From assembly GCA_963643465.1 (NCBI GenBank), contig CAVIJT010000002.1, positions 186,001 to 250,000 on the forward strand: 64,000 nucleotides of DNA, read 5' to 3'. The stretch's first letter is position 1, and each line of letters starts with the position of its first letter. The notes under the pieces are model-generated. The model was not told where the DNA came from. It was given only the letters and a program-made list of their open reading frames with translations, and did not search any database. The position numbers and the translations under genes are program-made. The stretch comes from CAG-411 sp963643465 (GTDB taxonomy: Bacteria; Bacillota; Clostridia; Lachnospirales; Lachnospiraceae). Below are positions 25,751 through 33,228 of the stretch, piece after piece.

Positions 25751-25968
25751 AGTATTAATATGTAATTAATTATCCAGAACCCTCCCCATATATTCGCACT
25801 CGTCGTCCTTACGGACTCCAGTCCCGTGCTACGCACTAAGACTGCTCATATATGGGGATGCAACTCTATTCGAGTGCCTCTATAATGGAACAATCAGCTA
25901 CTTATATGCTAGCATAACGTATCTGATTGTTCCATTGTAGAGTGTTCTGAATAGTTACATTAATACTA
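25750..25968. repeat. 219-bp nested-hairpin element (MITE/REP-like or structured leader)
   Basis: Outer arms: TAGTATTAAT (25750-25759) with ATTAATACTA (25959-25968), continued by GTAA/TTAC and CAGAAC (25775-25780)/GTTCTG (25944-25949). Inner arm 1: TCCCCATATAT (25783-25793) with ATATATGGGGA (25848-25858), enclosing small hairpins GTCC-TTAC-GGAC (25805-25816) and CAGTC..GTGC-TAC-GCAC..GACTG (25819-25844). Inner arm 2: 20-nt arms at 25878-25897 and 25923-25942 with one G-T wobble, enclosing the palindrome TATGCTAGCATA. The whole is a multi-branched fold. Its GC-rich core contrasts with the AT-rich flanks. It could be a mobile miniature element or an RNA leader. Confidence 0.75.
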
Positions 25969-25991
25969 GAAAATAGAAAGGTGAGGCGTAT

Positions 25992-27065
25992 ATGAATCAA
26001 AAAAATACGAACTATATTGCAATTCCATCTCTTTTAAAAGTAGAAAAAGGAGCCTTAGAAAAAATAGGCACTTATCTTACGTCTTATGGTTTTGAAAAAG
26101 TGGTAATCTTTTTTGGAAATGGCTTAATTGAAATGTTTGGAACTACTGTGATGAATTCTCTAAAAGAACATCACATTGAAGTTCTTGAATATCAAGAACT
26201 AGATACCGTACGTCTGGAGGACATTACTTCTCTGGCCTTTAGTTTACCAAACAAAACACAAGCCATTATCGGAATTGGTGGGGGAAAAGTAATTGATGCA
26301 GCAAAATATAGTGGCTTTTTAAGAAAACTGCCTTTTATCAGTGTTCCAACTTCTGCATCCAGTGACGGATTTTCCAGTGCCAGTGCCTCTTTGTTAGTAG
26401 AAGGTCGTAGAAATTCTGTTCCTGCTCACATGGCACATAGTATTATTGTGGATTTAGATGTTATAAAAAGCGCACCAGACCGTTTTCTATATTCCGGTAT
26501 CGGCGATATGGTTTCGAAAATCACCGCCATTTACGACTGGCAGTTTGAAGATGCACATCAAGTTGGAAAAATCAATGACTTTTCCGTTATGGTCGCAAAA
26601 AAAGCAGTAAATAGTTTTGTACGAACCCCTTTTACCAGTATTAAAGAAGACTTATTCTTAAAAGAATTAGTGGATTCTCTTGCTATGAGCGGTATTGCCA
26701 ACGAAATTGCCGGAAGCAGCGCACCTACCAGCGGAAGTGAACATTTAATCTCTCACGCTTTGGATAAAATGCTTCCAACTCCACAGTTACACGGTATTCA
26801 GGTGGGAATCGCTACTTATCTTATGAGTATTGTACAAGATCACCGCTACAAACGAATCCGAACAATTTTTACAGATACTGGCTTTTTTGATTATGTGGAA
26901 ACGCTCCAATTAAATGTTTCCGATTACAGTGCTGCCATTGATTTAGCACCTTCTATTAAGCCATTCCGTCACACCTATTTGCACGAAGAACATTACCGAG
27001 AGTTAGCAAAGAAAACTTTAATAGAAGACCCTATTTTAAAAAAGATTTTTCATGTTCCATCATAA
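25992..27065 (+). CDS. egsA: sn-Glycerol-1-phosphate dehydrogenase (AraM/EgsA-like)
   Basis: 357-residue iron/nickel-type alcohol dehydrogenase fold. It shows the NAD-binding GIGGGKVIDAAKYSGF, and metal ligands expected in SASSDGFSS (Asp), GSEHLISHALD (His) and QLHGIQVG (His). The PTSASSDG signature separates the G1P group from glycerol dehydrogenases. It reduces DHAP to sn-glycerol-1-phosphate, the archaeal lipid stereoisomer; B. subtilis AraM uses it for heptaprenylglyceryl phosphate. RBS GAAAGGTGAGG precedes the ATG. No prenyltransferase partner is adjacent. Confidence 0.85.
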   Translation: MNQKNTNYIAIPSLLKVEKGALEKIGTYLTSYGFEKVVIFFGNGLIEMFGTTVMNSLKEHHIEVLEYQELDTVRLEDITSLAFSLPNKTQAIIGIGGGKVIDAAKYSGFLRKLPFISVPTSASSDGFSSASASLLVEGRRNSVPAHMAHSIIVDLDVIKSAPDRFLYSGIGDMVSKITAIYDWQFEDAHQVGKINDFSVMVAKKAVNSFVRTPFTSIKEDLFLKELVDSLAMSGIANEIAGSSAPTSGSEHLISHALDKMLPTPQLHGIQVGIATYLMSIVQDHRYKRIRTIFTDTGFFDYVETLQLNVSDYSAAIDLAPSIKPFRHTYLHEEHYRELAKKTLIEDPILKKIFHVPS

Positions 27066-27154
27066 AAATACGCTTTTTTACGTTTCACAGCTTATGGCAA
27101 TACTTGTCAAATCTTCATGCAAGCCCCAACTTTCTTACTACTTGCATAAACAGC

Positions 27155-27189
27155 AAGGGCAGTTACACTCTTCATGTAACTGCCCTTTT
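27155..27189. terminator. Bidirectional terminator
   Basis: AAGGGCAGTTAC and GTAACTGCCCTT form a perfect 12-bp stem with a 9-nt loop and TTTT, between the G1P dehydrogenase gene and convergent folT. Confidence 0.9.
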
Positions 27190-27192
27190 CAC

Positions 27193-27708
27193 TTAATCTG
27201 AAACCTTCTTTAAAACAGGTATCAACTTACTGTTCATCGCTATAATACAAGCAATCTCTACTACGGTCATTCCCAAACACTGCGGAATTCTTGATAAAAA
27301 TAATGCCTTATATGGTGAACCGTACAATACACTAATAAAGTATGTGTTCCCAAATAATCCAATTATCATTTGTACAATCAATACCGAAATAACAATCTTT
27401 GCCACAGTTGGTTTCTTCTTTAAAAATACACCAAACACAACTCCGGTAAGAACTGCTGTCAATGTAAATCCAGGAAAATATGGTCCTACTGGAAATGCAA
27501 CTGCACTAACTACATCACCCAATGCACCAACTAAACCGCCTGCAACTGGTCCATACATCATAGCAGCTACCACAACAGGAATAAAACTAAATCCAATCTT
27601 TATATTCCATGTATGAATTGACAATGTTTGAGAAAGTACAATATTTATTGCTACTAACAATGCCATAATTGCCATTGTCTTCACATTTACTTTCATAGTT
27701 TTACTCAT
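27193..27708 (-). CDS. folT: Folate ECF transporter S component
   Basis: 171-residue, six-TM substrate-binding subunit of an energy-coupling-factor transporter. Features are IMALLVAINIVLSQTLSI, an FSFIPVVVAAMMYGPVAGG loop and SRIPQCLGMTVVEI near the C-terminus. The upstream THF riboswitch fixes the substrate as a folate. The shared EcfA/A'/T module is elsewhere. RBS AAGGAGG lies upstream of the ATG at 27708. Confidence 0.92.
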   Translation of the reverse strand: MSKTMKVNVKTMAIMALLVAINIVLSQTLSIHTWNIKIGFSFIPVVVAAMMYGPVAGGLVGALGDVVSAVAFPVGPYFPGFTLTAVLTGVVFGVFLKKKPTVAKIVISVLIVQMIIGLFGNTYFISVLYGSPYKALFLSRIPQCLGMTVVEIACIIAMNSKLIPVLKKVSD

Positions 27709-27795
27709 AGCTTTCCTCCTTTCTTCTGCATTAGCAGATTAATCTGTCGAGCATATGCTACACAGATTTAAGGAAAGCTACCTTTCATTTGTATA

Positions 27796-27893
27796 GCAGC
27801 GGGATGCAAAACTGACACCGCAAGATAAAATCCTTTCGTTCCCATGACAACTCCCCGTTCACAGGACACTTAACGCATCAATTTTTACTCTGC
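27796..27893 (-). promoter_or_regulatory. Tetrahydrofolate (THF) riboswitch
   Basis: The minus-strand RNA reads GCAGAGUA..., then GCGUUAAGUGUC, a GUGAACGGG segment, GUUGUC, ACGAAAGG, GCGGUG and finally GCAUCCCGCUGC. These are the conserved blocks of the folT-type THF aptamer in order, with P1 closed by GCAG/CUGC. The aptamer is 87 nt upstream of folT. Downstream lies a possible expression platform, AATCTGT/ACAGATT enclosing AGCATATGCT (27733-27773 region), before the ribosome-binding site. Confidence 0.92.
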
Positions 27894-27983
27894 TTTTTTA
27901 TTCGACTGTATTTATTCTAACATACCGATATACAGATTTCAACCCTATTCCATCGTCATTCTTGCTCTCGTTCTTACTCTGTA

Positions 27984-28757
27984 TTATTCTTTCTGAAATT
28001 CTGTAGCATGTTTTCGCATCCATATAGGGAACATATTTGTCTGACATTTTTCATTCTTTCGCTGCTTAATTCCTATGGTATCAAAAAATGTTTTCCACAT
28101 ATGACTAAACTCATCCTGATAACTTTCTGTTTCCTTCAATCGTTCCTGTTCTTCTTCTGTCAATGTTACCATGTACCACTCTCCCTCCACGGGGTGTACA
28201 GCAGCAATCCCTCTAGTGTCATCAATGATCATCCAATATTCCGAAGGCATACGATCAGCAAAATGCGTAGCCACATAGGTTATCACATTATTCTTTGGTT
28301 CAAAATGACTTACATATACTTTTCCATCTACCGAAGAAAATCGCAAAAATTCTTCCCAATAATGTATTTCATTTCCCATTTTTCTTCGAATCTCCATCAT
28401 CTGCATGACTGTCGGCTCCGTCAACATCTGATTAACCTGCTTTCCAACTCGAAATCCAATGCGCAAATATTGATACATCACATGCAACATATCCTCTCTG
28501 GCAAAACAGGCATAATGAATATTCACGTAGGCCTCCCCAGAAATCTTTTGCCGTATGGAGCGTGCAACTTTCTCTGCTTTCTCTACATCTCTCTCTACGT
28601 GGTGATACTGGTCAAACAATGTATATTGGGCAATAGGCTCTGTCTCCAGCCGAATCTGGTCATGTCCATGCACCAACGCCCATTCCCATGCAACATAAAT
28701 ACAGGTAAACATGGACTCTATCTGCTTCTCGCAAGTAAATACTGTCATGTACGTCAC
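27984..28757 (-). CDS. DUF4130 / TIGR03915-type DNA metabolism protein
   Basis: 257 residues. The N-terminus TVFTCEKQIESMFTCIYVAWE, the FLRFSSVDGKVYVSHFEPKNN segment, DRMPSEYWMIIDDTRGIAAVH and the end KCQTNMFPIWMRKHATEF match the family found next to a radical-SAM DNA-repair-like protein. That partner lies directly upstream with a 41-base gap. The biochemical role is not known; genome context points to repair or modification of DNA bases. Confidence 0.85.
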   Translation of the reverse strand: MTYMTVFTCEKQIESMFTCIYVAWEWALVHGHDQIRLETEPIAQYTLFDQYHHVERDVEKAEKVARSIRQKISGEAYVNIHYACFAREDMLHVMYQYLRIGFRVGKQVNQMLTEPTVMQMMEIRRKMGNEIHYWEEFLRFSSVDGKVYVSHFEPKNNVITYVATHFADRMPSEYWMIIDDTRGIAAVHPVEGEWYMVTLTEEEQERLKETESYQDEFSHMWKTFFDTIGIKQRKNEKCQTNMFPIWMRKHATEFQKE

Positions 28758-28798
28758 CTCTTCTAAAGACTTAAATCATAAAAAAATACATTTCCTTA

Positions 28799-30286
28799 CT
28801 ACTGTTGTAAATGAAAATCTGAAAATAATGACATCTGCCGATTCTCACCTTGATGTGCCACCTGCCAATTCTCCTTTCCATTGGCTGCAATTAGCTGATT
28901 GGTAATAAACTGCTCCTCCAATGGGATCTTATACATCATCTTTCCTCCGCAAGTAATAAAATAATGCGCCCGCTTCAACACTACCCCCATCTTCTTTAAA
29001 TATTCAAAGGTCAGATGTCCATACCGTCTTGCTCGCAAAATTCTTCCTGCTGATTTAGGTCCAATGCCTGGAACTCTAAGAATCTTATCATAGGATGCTG
29101 TTTCCAACTCTACAGGAAATTCTTCTAAATGGCGCAATGCCCATTCGCATTTAGGGTCTATCTGTTCATTAAAATTAGGTCGTTCTTCTGACAATAATTC
29201 TTTGGCATGAAATCCATAAAAGCGTAAAAGCCAATCCGCTTGATACAACCGATGCTCCCGAAGAAGAGGTGGTCTAGTCTCAAGCTGCGGCAAATCAGAA
29301 TCTTCATTAATAGGCACATATGCCGAATAAAATACTCTCTTTAAATCATAGTTCTGATATAACATCTGCGTTGTCTGGAGCAAATGAAAATCCGTTTCTT
29401 CCGTAGCACCAATAATCATTTGGGTAGACTGCCCTGCAGGCGCAAACGGACGGGTTAATTTCCCCTCCCCTATTGCAGCCGGAAGATAATGCCTCTTTTT
29501 ATTCGTGGAAATTGGCATACCTGCCATAGCAATCTCTTTTCCACTCATATCCCCTTCAATTGCACTCTGACTCTGTTCAAAAATGTTGTTCTTCAAGTAT
29601 TGATTCCCTACACTTCTCTCCATCTTCGCATTCTTTCCAATTGCCACACGATGAACCGCTATGGTATCCCGCACCATTCCCATAGGCTCCATGATGGTCT
29701 GAAAGCTCTTGTTCGGTGCCAGCTTTTTCAATCCTTCTGCCGTAGGAAGCTCTAAATTAATACTAATACGATCTGCTAAATATCCTGCAGTTGCAAGTAA
29801 CTCATCTGGTGCTCCGGGAATGGATTTTACATGAATATATCCATTGAAATGATATTTATTACGAAGAAGCAACAAAGTCTCACACATCTTCTCCATAGTA
29901 TAGGCAGGATTCCGATTTACACCAGAGCTTAAAAACAATCCTTCGATATAATTTCTCTTATAAAATTCCACAACCAACTGGCAAATCTCTTCCGGAGAAA
30001 AGGTCGCCCTTGGGACATCATTCGAAACACGATTCACACAATACTTGCAATCATACACACAGTGATTTGTCATAAGAATTTTCAAAAGAGATACACATCT
30101 GCCATCTGCTGCAAAGCTATGACATATACCGCAGGATTTGGCATTCCCAAGGAATCCTTTCTTTCCCTTTCTATCTACACCACTGGAGGTACATGCAACA
30201 TCATACTTTGCCGCATCAGCTAGAATTTCCAATTTTTCTTGTAAAGACAATGATTTTTCTTTTTCGAACATACGTTCATTATACAA
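28799..30286 (-). CDS. Putative DNA modification/repair radical SAM protein (TIGR03916 type)
   Basis: 495 residues. The radical-SAM cluster motif is CVYDCKYC (Cx3Cx2C), preceded by Cys residues in AKSCGICHSFAADGRC. The C-terminal part holds a helix-hairpin-helix DNA-binding motif ILRVPGIGPKSAGRILRARR. It forms an operon with the DUF4130 protein. The family is usually annotated as a possible DNA repair enzyme; its reaction is unproven. Confidence 0.88.
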   Translation of the reverse strand: MYNERMFEKEKSLSLQEKLEILADAAKYDVACTSSGVDRKGKKGFLGNAKSCGICHSFAADGRCVSLLKILMTNHCVYDCKYCVNRVSNDVPRATFSPEEICQLVVEFYKRNYIEGLFLSSGVNRNPAYTMEKMCETLLLLRNKYHFNGYIHVKSIPGAPDELLATAGYLADRISINLELPTAEGLKKLAPNKSFQTIMEPMGMVRDTIAVHRVAIGKNAKMERSVGNQYLKNNIFEQSQSAIEGDMSGKEIAMAGMPISTNKKRHYLPAAIGEGKLTRPFAPAGQSTQMIIGATEETDFHLLQTTQMLYQNYDLKRVFYSAYVPINEDSDLPQLETRPPLLREHRLYQADWLLRFYGFHAKELLSEERPNFNEQIDPKCEWALRHLEEFPVELETASYDKILRVPGIGPKSAGRILRARRYGHLTFEYLKKMGVVLKRAHYFITCGGKMMYKIPLEEQFITNQLIAANGKENWQVAHQGENRQMSLFSDFHLQQ

Positions 30287-30362
30287 GCATTTGTTCTCTT
30301 TGTCAAGTGCATAATGCTACGCAAAGGAATTACCAAAATTTTCTTTTCAAGCCATTTTTACA

Positions 30363-30391
30363 TTTACAAATTTCCTTTTATTTCATAAAAT
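30363..30391 (+). promoter_or_regulatory. Promoter of the DUF4422 gene
   Basis: -35 TTTACA (30363-30368), 17-bp spacer, -10 TAAAAT (30386-30391), 45 bp before the ATG at 30436. Confidence 0.5.
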
Positions 30392-30435
30392 GATAATAAC
30401 ACGAATGAATACAACTCAAGAAAGAATAAATAGCT

Positions 30436-31488
30436 ATGAATACAAAAATATATATTATGACACATAAACCTTTTCAAGGTCCAAATAATCCCATTTACCA
30501 ACCTTTGCACGTAGGAAGAGAAGGGAAATCTTTTCTTGGCTATCCGGGAGATAATACGGGCAATCATATTTCTGATAAAAACCCAAATTACTGTGAACTT
30601 ACAGGAATTTATTGGGTTTGGAAAAATGATTCTACCTCAGATTATGTAGGCACTGCCCATTACCGACGTTATCTGTTAAAAGACCACGAAAATGTACTCT
30701 CTGAAACAGATATTCATTGCATATTAGAAAAATATGATGTTATTACTACCAAACTACTGACACTTGACTATTCCTACTACGATGCTTTTCACGACCGGCA
30801 TAACCAGCGAGATTTAGATATTACTGGTGATGTAATCCTTGAGCTATATCCAGAATACTATCCACTCTACCAAAAGCTAGTGCATGAAAATCGAACTTAT
30901 TTTGCTAATATGTTTGTTATGAAAAAACAGTTGTTCCATGAATATTGTCAATTCCTTTTTGACATCCTGTTCGAAGTAGAAAAACGAGTGGACCTATCCG
31001 GATATGACAACTATCAGAAGCGCCTATTTGGATTTATTTCTGAATTTCTATTATATGTTTGGACAACATATCATGCCTATAGGGTATACCATTGCCAAGT
31101 TGGTATGATTTCAGAAAAAGCTGAAACTGCTGAAGTAAAAAAGCAATTGGCACATTATTTTAAGCAACAGGATATTTCCGGTGCCAAAAGTTATTTTATG
31201 GAATGTTACGAAAAAAGACCTGATATTTTAATGGAAGCCTCCGATTTGAATAACGAACTTAAACTTGCCATGCAGGCAATTTCCACCTTTGAGCATGAAC
31301 TACAACAATATGGACATTGCAACCTTAACCCTTCCTGGGATTTTCAAAAAATAATTACATATTTTCGAACACTTAATGCAGTAATACAAAAGAAACACGA
31401 TATTTCAAAAATTCCTATTTTCATTGAAGTCCCACCAAGTGCCATTGCCATACAAATTAGTCAGTTACTCTGTCAAAAACAAACTTAG
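30436..31488 (+). CDS. DUF4422 family glycosyltransferase
   Basis: 350 residues. The opening KIYIMTHKPFQ, CELTGIYWVWKN, VGTAHYRRYLL and MFVMKKQLFHEYCQFLFDIL are the conserved blocks of DUF4422, a family seen in capsular and surface polysaccharide clusters. It is cytosolic, with no TM. The C-terminal ~100 residues after the family domain are unassigned. No other polysaccharide gene is adjacent, so the acceptor is unknown. Confidence 0.8.
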   Translation: MNTKIYIMTHKPFQGPNNPIYQPLHVGREGKSFLGYPGDNTGNHISDKNPNYCELTGIYWVWKNDSTSDYVGTAHYRRYLLKDHENVLSETDIHCILEKYDVITTKLLTLDYSYYDAFHDRHNQRDLDITGDVILELYPEYYPLYQKLVHENRTYFANMFVMKKQLFHEYCQFLFDILFEVEKRVDLSGYDNYQKRLFGFISEFLLYVWTTYHAYRVYHCQVGMISEKAETAEVKKQLAHYFKQQDISGAKSYFMECYEKRPDILMEASDLNNELKLAMQAISTFEHELQQYGHCNLNPSWDFQKIITYFRTLNAVIQKKHDISKIPIFIEVPPSAIAIQISQLLCQKQT

Positions 31489-31538
31489 TAGGAGGACTCC
31501 TACCAACTCCACACTACATGCTCCATATATTTACATAC

Positions 31539-31582
31539 GCCAAATACAGTTTCATGCAAACATGATTGTATTTGGCTTTTTT
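31539..31582 (+). terminator. Terminator after the DUF4422 gene
   Basis: GCCAAATACA (31539-31548) pairs with TGTATTTGGC (31567-31576), followed by TTTTTTC. Confidence 0.85.
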
Positions 31583-31598
31583 CTATAATCTGCAATGT

Positions 31599-31627
31599 TT
31601 GTCTTTCCTTTTTTCTTGTGTTACAAT
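31599..31627 (+). promoter_or_regulatory. Promoter of the Exb-like cassette
   Basis: -35 TTGTCT (31599-31604), 17-bp spacer, -10 TACAAT (31622-31627), about 70 bp before the first ATG at 31702. Confidence 0.5.
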
Positions 31628-31701
31628 TATCATGGTTATTTACAAAATGGGGTAAATTATTTATTGAAATACCTACTTTTAACAGAGAGGAGTATATAAC
31701 T

Positions 31702-32115
31702 ATGCGTAACAATTCATCTACAAACAGCGAAAAGCCAAGGAAAAGACGAAAGAAACGGAGTGTTTTTGGAATTCTCTTTATTGCTGTAATTCTTTTTATC
31801 ATTTATGTATTTCACAATTTTGGTGGTGAGGGACTTGGATTTGGAAGCAATGGTGGCTCTTCTTCCAACAAAGAAGCATCCGATACCAAAATCATTACAT
31901 GTGACATCGAATTAACAAATGAAAATACCATTTTATATCAAAATGATACCTTTTCATCGGTAGAACAATTTATTCAATTCTTGAAAGACTCTTATTCAGA
32001 CAATCTTTCATCTCTGGAAATCATCATTCATGATGACAAAGCAAACCAAAACTTTTATACTTCTGTGGATGTGGCACTTACTGAGGCCTCTATCGCACAC
32101 AGAGTAGCAGACTAG
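31702..32115 (+). CDS. Small membrane protein with ExbD-like external domain (cassette gene 1)
   Basis: 137 residues from ATG 31702 (GAGAGGAG upstream). A basic head KPRKRRKKR leads to one TM (VFGILFIAVILFIIYVF), a Gly/Ser linker, then a small alpha/beta domain. That domain (CDIELTNENTILYQNDTFSS; LSSLEIIIHDDKANQNFYTSVDVAL) has the pattern of the ExbD/TolR external domain. Unlike true ExbD it lacks the TM aspartate. It is followed by an ExbB-like and a second ExbD-like gene. Assignment is by pattern and context only. Confidence 0.55.
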   Translation: MRNNSSTNSEKPRKRRKKRSVFGILFIAVILFIIYVFHNFGGEGLGFGSNGGSSSNKEASDTKIITCDIELTNENTILYQNDTFSSVEQFIQFLKDSYSDNLSSLEIIIHDDKANQNFYTSVDVALTEASIAHRVAD

Positions 32116-32129
32116 CTCCGCTACTTCCA

Positions 32130-32179
32130 AAGAGCTACAAATTGTCCTTGGTCTTTTTCCAAGGCTTTTTGTAACTCTT
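32130..32179 (+). other. Nested stem-loop between cassette genes 1 and 2
   Basis: AAGAGCTACAA (32130-32140) pairs with TTGTAACTCTT (32169-32179), enclosing CCTTGG/CCAAGG. CTTTTT follows the inner hairpin. It may attenuate or protect the mRNA and set the relative amounts of the two proteins. Confidence 0.55.
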
Positions 32180-32214
32180 AAAGGAAATCTCTTGCATTAC
32201 AAAGGAGGAACACT

Positions 32215-32613
32215 ATGATTACTAAATTTTTAGCAGATTACATCAATATTATTATTTTCTGCACAGCCGCCATTGCTCTAGCATTGGTAGTATTGGCAGT
32301 TTTTCTTATATTTAGTGATCGGGAACGAGAACGAAAATCACTCCCTTATCACCACTATAACACCATTCGCGCCCTATATAACGTCTTTGCCACTTCCATT
32401 GAAATTTTGCCACTTCTTGGAACACTGGGAACCGTTACTGCACTTCTTTGTATTACAAATGACATTGAAAATATGCAGAGTAATTTTGTTTTGGCACTTC
32501 AATCTACGGAATATGGCTTGGTATTTGCCTGCGGATTTAAGTTTTTAGACTGGCTCCTATTCCCACTATTTACACCATATTTTGAATCATCGGATCCACA
32601 AAATGGCGAATAA
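32215..32613 (+). CDS. MotA/TolQ/ExbB-like proton-channel protein, minimal (cassette gene 2)
   Basis: 132 residues with three TMs: IIIFCTAAIALALVVLAVFLIF, LPLLGTLGTVTALLCI and STEYGLVFACGFKFLDWLLF. The GTLGTVTALL segment and the ALQSTEYGLVFA segment match the conserved second and third TM helices of ExbB/TolQ, including the Thr-lined pore region. It is much shorter than usual (~200-240 residues) because the cytoplasmic loops are nearly absent. AAAGGAGG precedes the ATG. It is co-transcribed with two ExbD-like genes. Confidence 0.6.
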   Translation: MITKFLADYINIIIFCTAAIALALVVLAVFLIFSDRERERKSLPYHHYNTIRALYNVFATSIEILPLLGTLGTVTALLCITNDIENMQSNFVLALQSTEYGLVFACGFKFLDWLLFPLFTPYFESSDPQNGE

Positions 32614-32629
32614 GTGAAAGGAGCATACT

Positions 32630-33175
32630 ATGAAAAGACATTCCATAGGAAAAAAAATCGTAAACATGTCTGTTCTTCTGGATGTATTGATGATTATGAT
32701 TTTTTATTATATGATTTCTTGTAAAGTACAAATGAATCAACAAGAAGAACATGCAAAAACTAACACTTCTTACTATGAACAACAACTAGACAAAGTAACT
32801 GCAGAAAATGAAAAATTAAAAGATACTCTACAATGTAAAATCTATACCGTCACAATAAGTCTGCTCTTTTATGAAGACAAGCATCGCTCCATTGAAATTG
32901 CACAATCCAATCAAGAAACACCAGAGGTATTTACTTTTGACGATACTACCAAGGACGATACCATTTCTTCTGTGCATACCTTTCTCTCTACTTTAATGGA
33001 GCAGTCTCAAGACGCATTTCATCTGCAACTTTGCTACAATGGAGATACGGTATATTCTAAAGATGTACGTGCCATTTTGGCTATGATTAGTCAACTTCGC
33101 AATGAATCAGATAAATATGTAGAATATACCGAACTAGAAATGTCCAAATACGCAACGACAAATACATTAGAATAA
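32630..33175 (+). CDS. ExbD/TolR-like protein with TM aspartate and coiled coil (cassette gene 3)
   Basis: 181 residues. The N-terminal TM VNMSVLLDVLMIMIFYYMIS carries the single Asp in the context LLDVLM, like the proton-binding Asp of ExbD and TolR. A coiled coil (YYEQQLDKVTAENEKLKDTL) and an external alpha/beta domain follow. The ATG is 16 bases after gene 2. With gene 2 it could form a proton-driven stator; the driven partner is not evident. Confidence 0.55.
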   Translation: MKRHSIGKKIVNMSVLLDVLMIMIFYYMISCKVQMNQQEEHAKTNTSYYEQQLDKVTAENEKLKDTLQCKIYTVTISLLFYEDKHRSIEIAQSNQETPEVFTFDDTTKDDTISSVHTFLSTLMEQSQDAFHLQLCYNGDTVYSKDVRAILAMISQLRNESDKYVEYTELEMSKYATTNTLE

Positions 33176-33188
33176 TCATACACAACTT

Positions 33189-33217
33189 AGAGGGAAAGAA
33201 CTTGGTTCCTTCCCTCT
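33189..33217. terminator. Bidirectional terminator
   Basis: AGAGGGAA-A-GAAC and GTTC-C-TTCCCTCT form a 12-bp stem with one mismatch and a 3-nt loop, between the Exb-like cassette and the convergent Cys-rich gene. Confidence 0.75.
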
Positions 33218-33228
33218 GCTTTCCTAAT

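Noticed and set aside
25784..25858. A tRNA or tRNA-like gene in the first arm of the structured element
   Set aside because: It folds into small hairpins but has no T-loop sequence, no acceptor stem of seven pairs and no anticodon loop of the right size.
25878..25945. Intrinsic terminator in the second arm of the structured element
   Set aside because: The 20-bp stem is strong but no T run follows on either strand.
31702..33175. Zorya-type defence system (ZorAB) as an explanation of the Exb-like cassette
   Set aside because: The ExbB-like protein lacks the long ZorA tail, and no ZorC, ZorD or ZorE-like gene is nearby.
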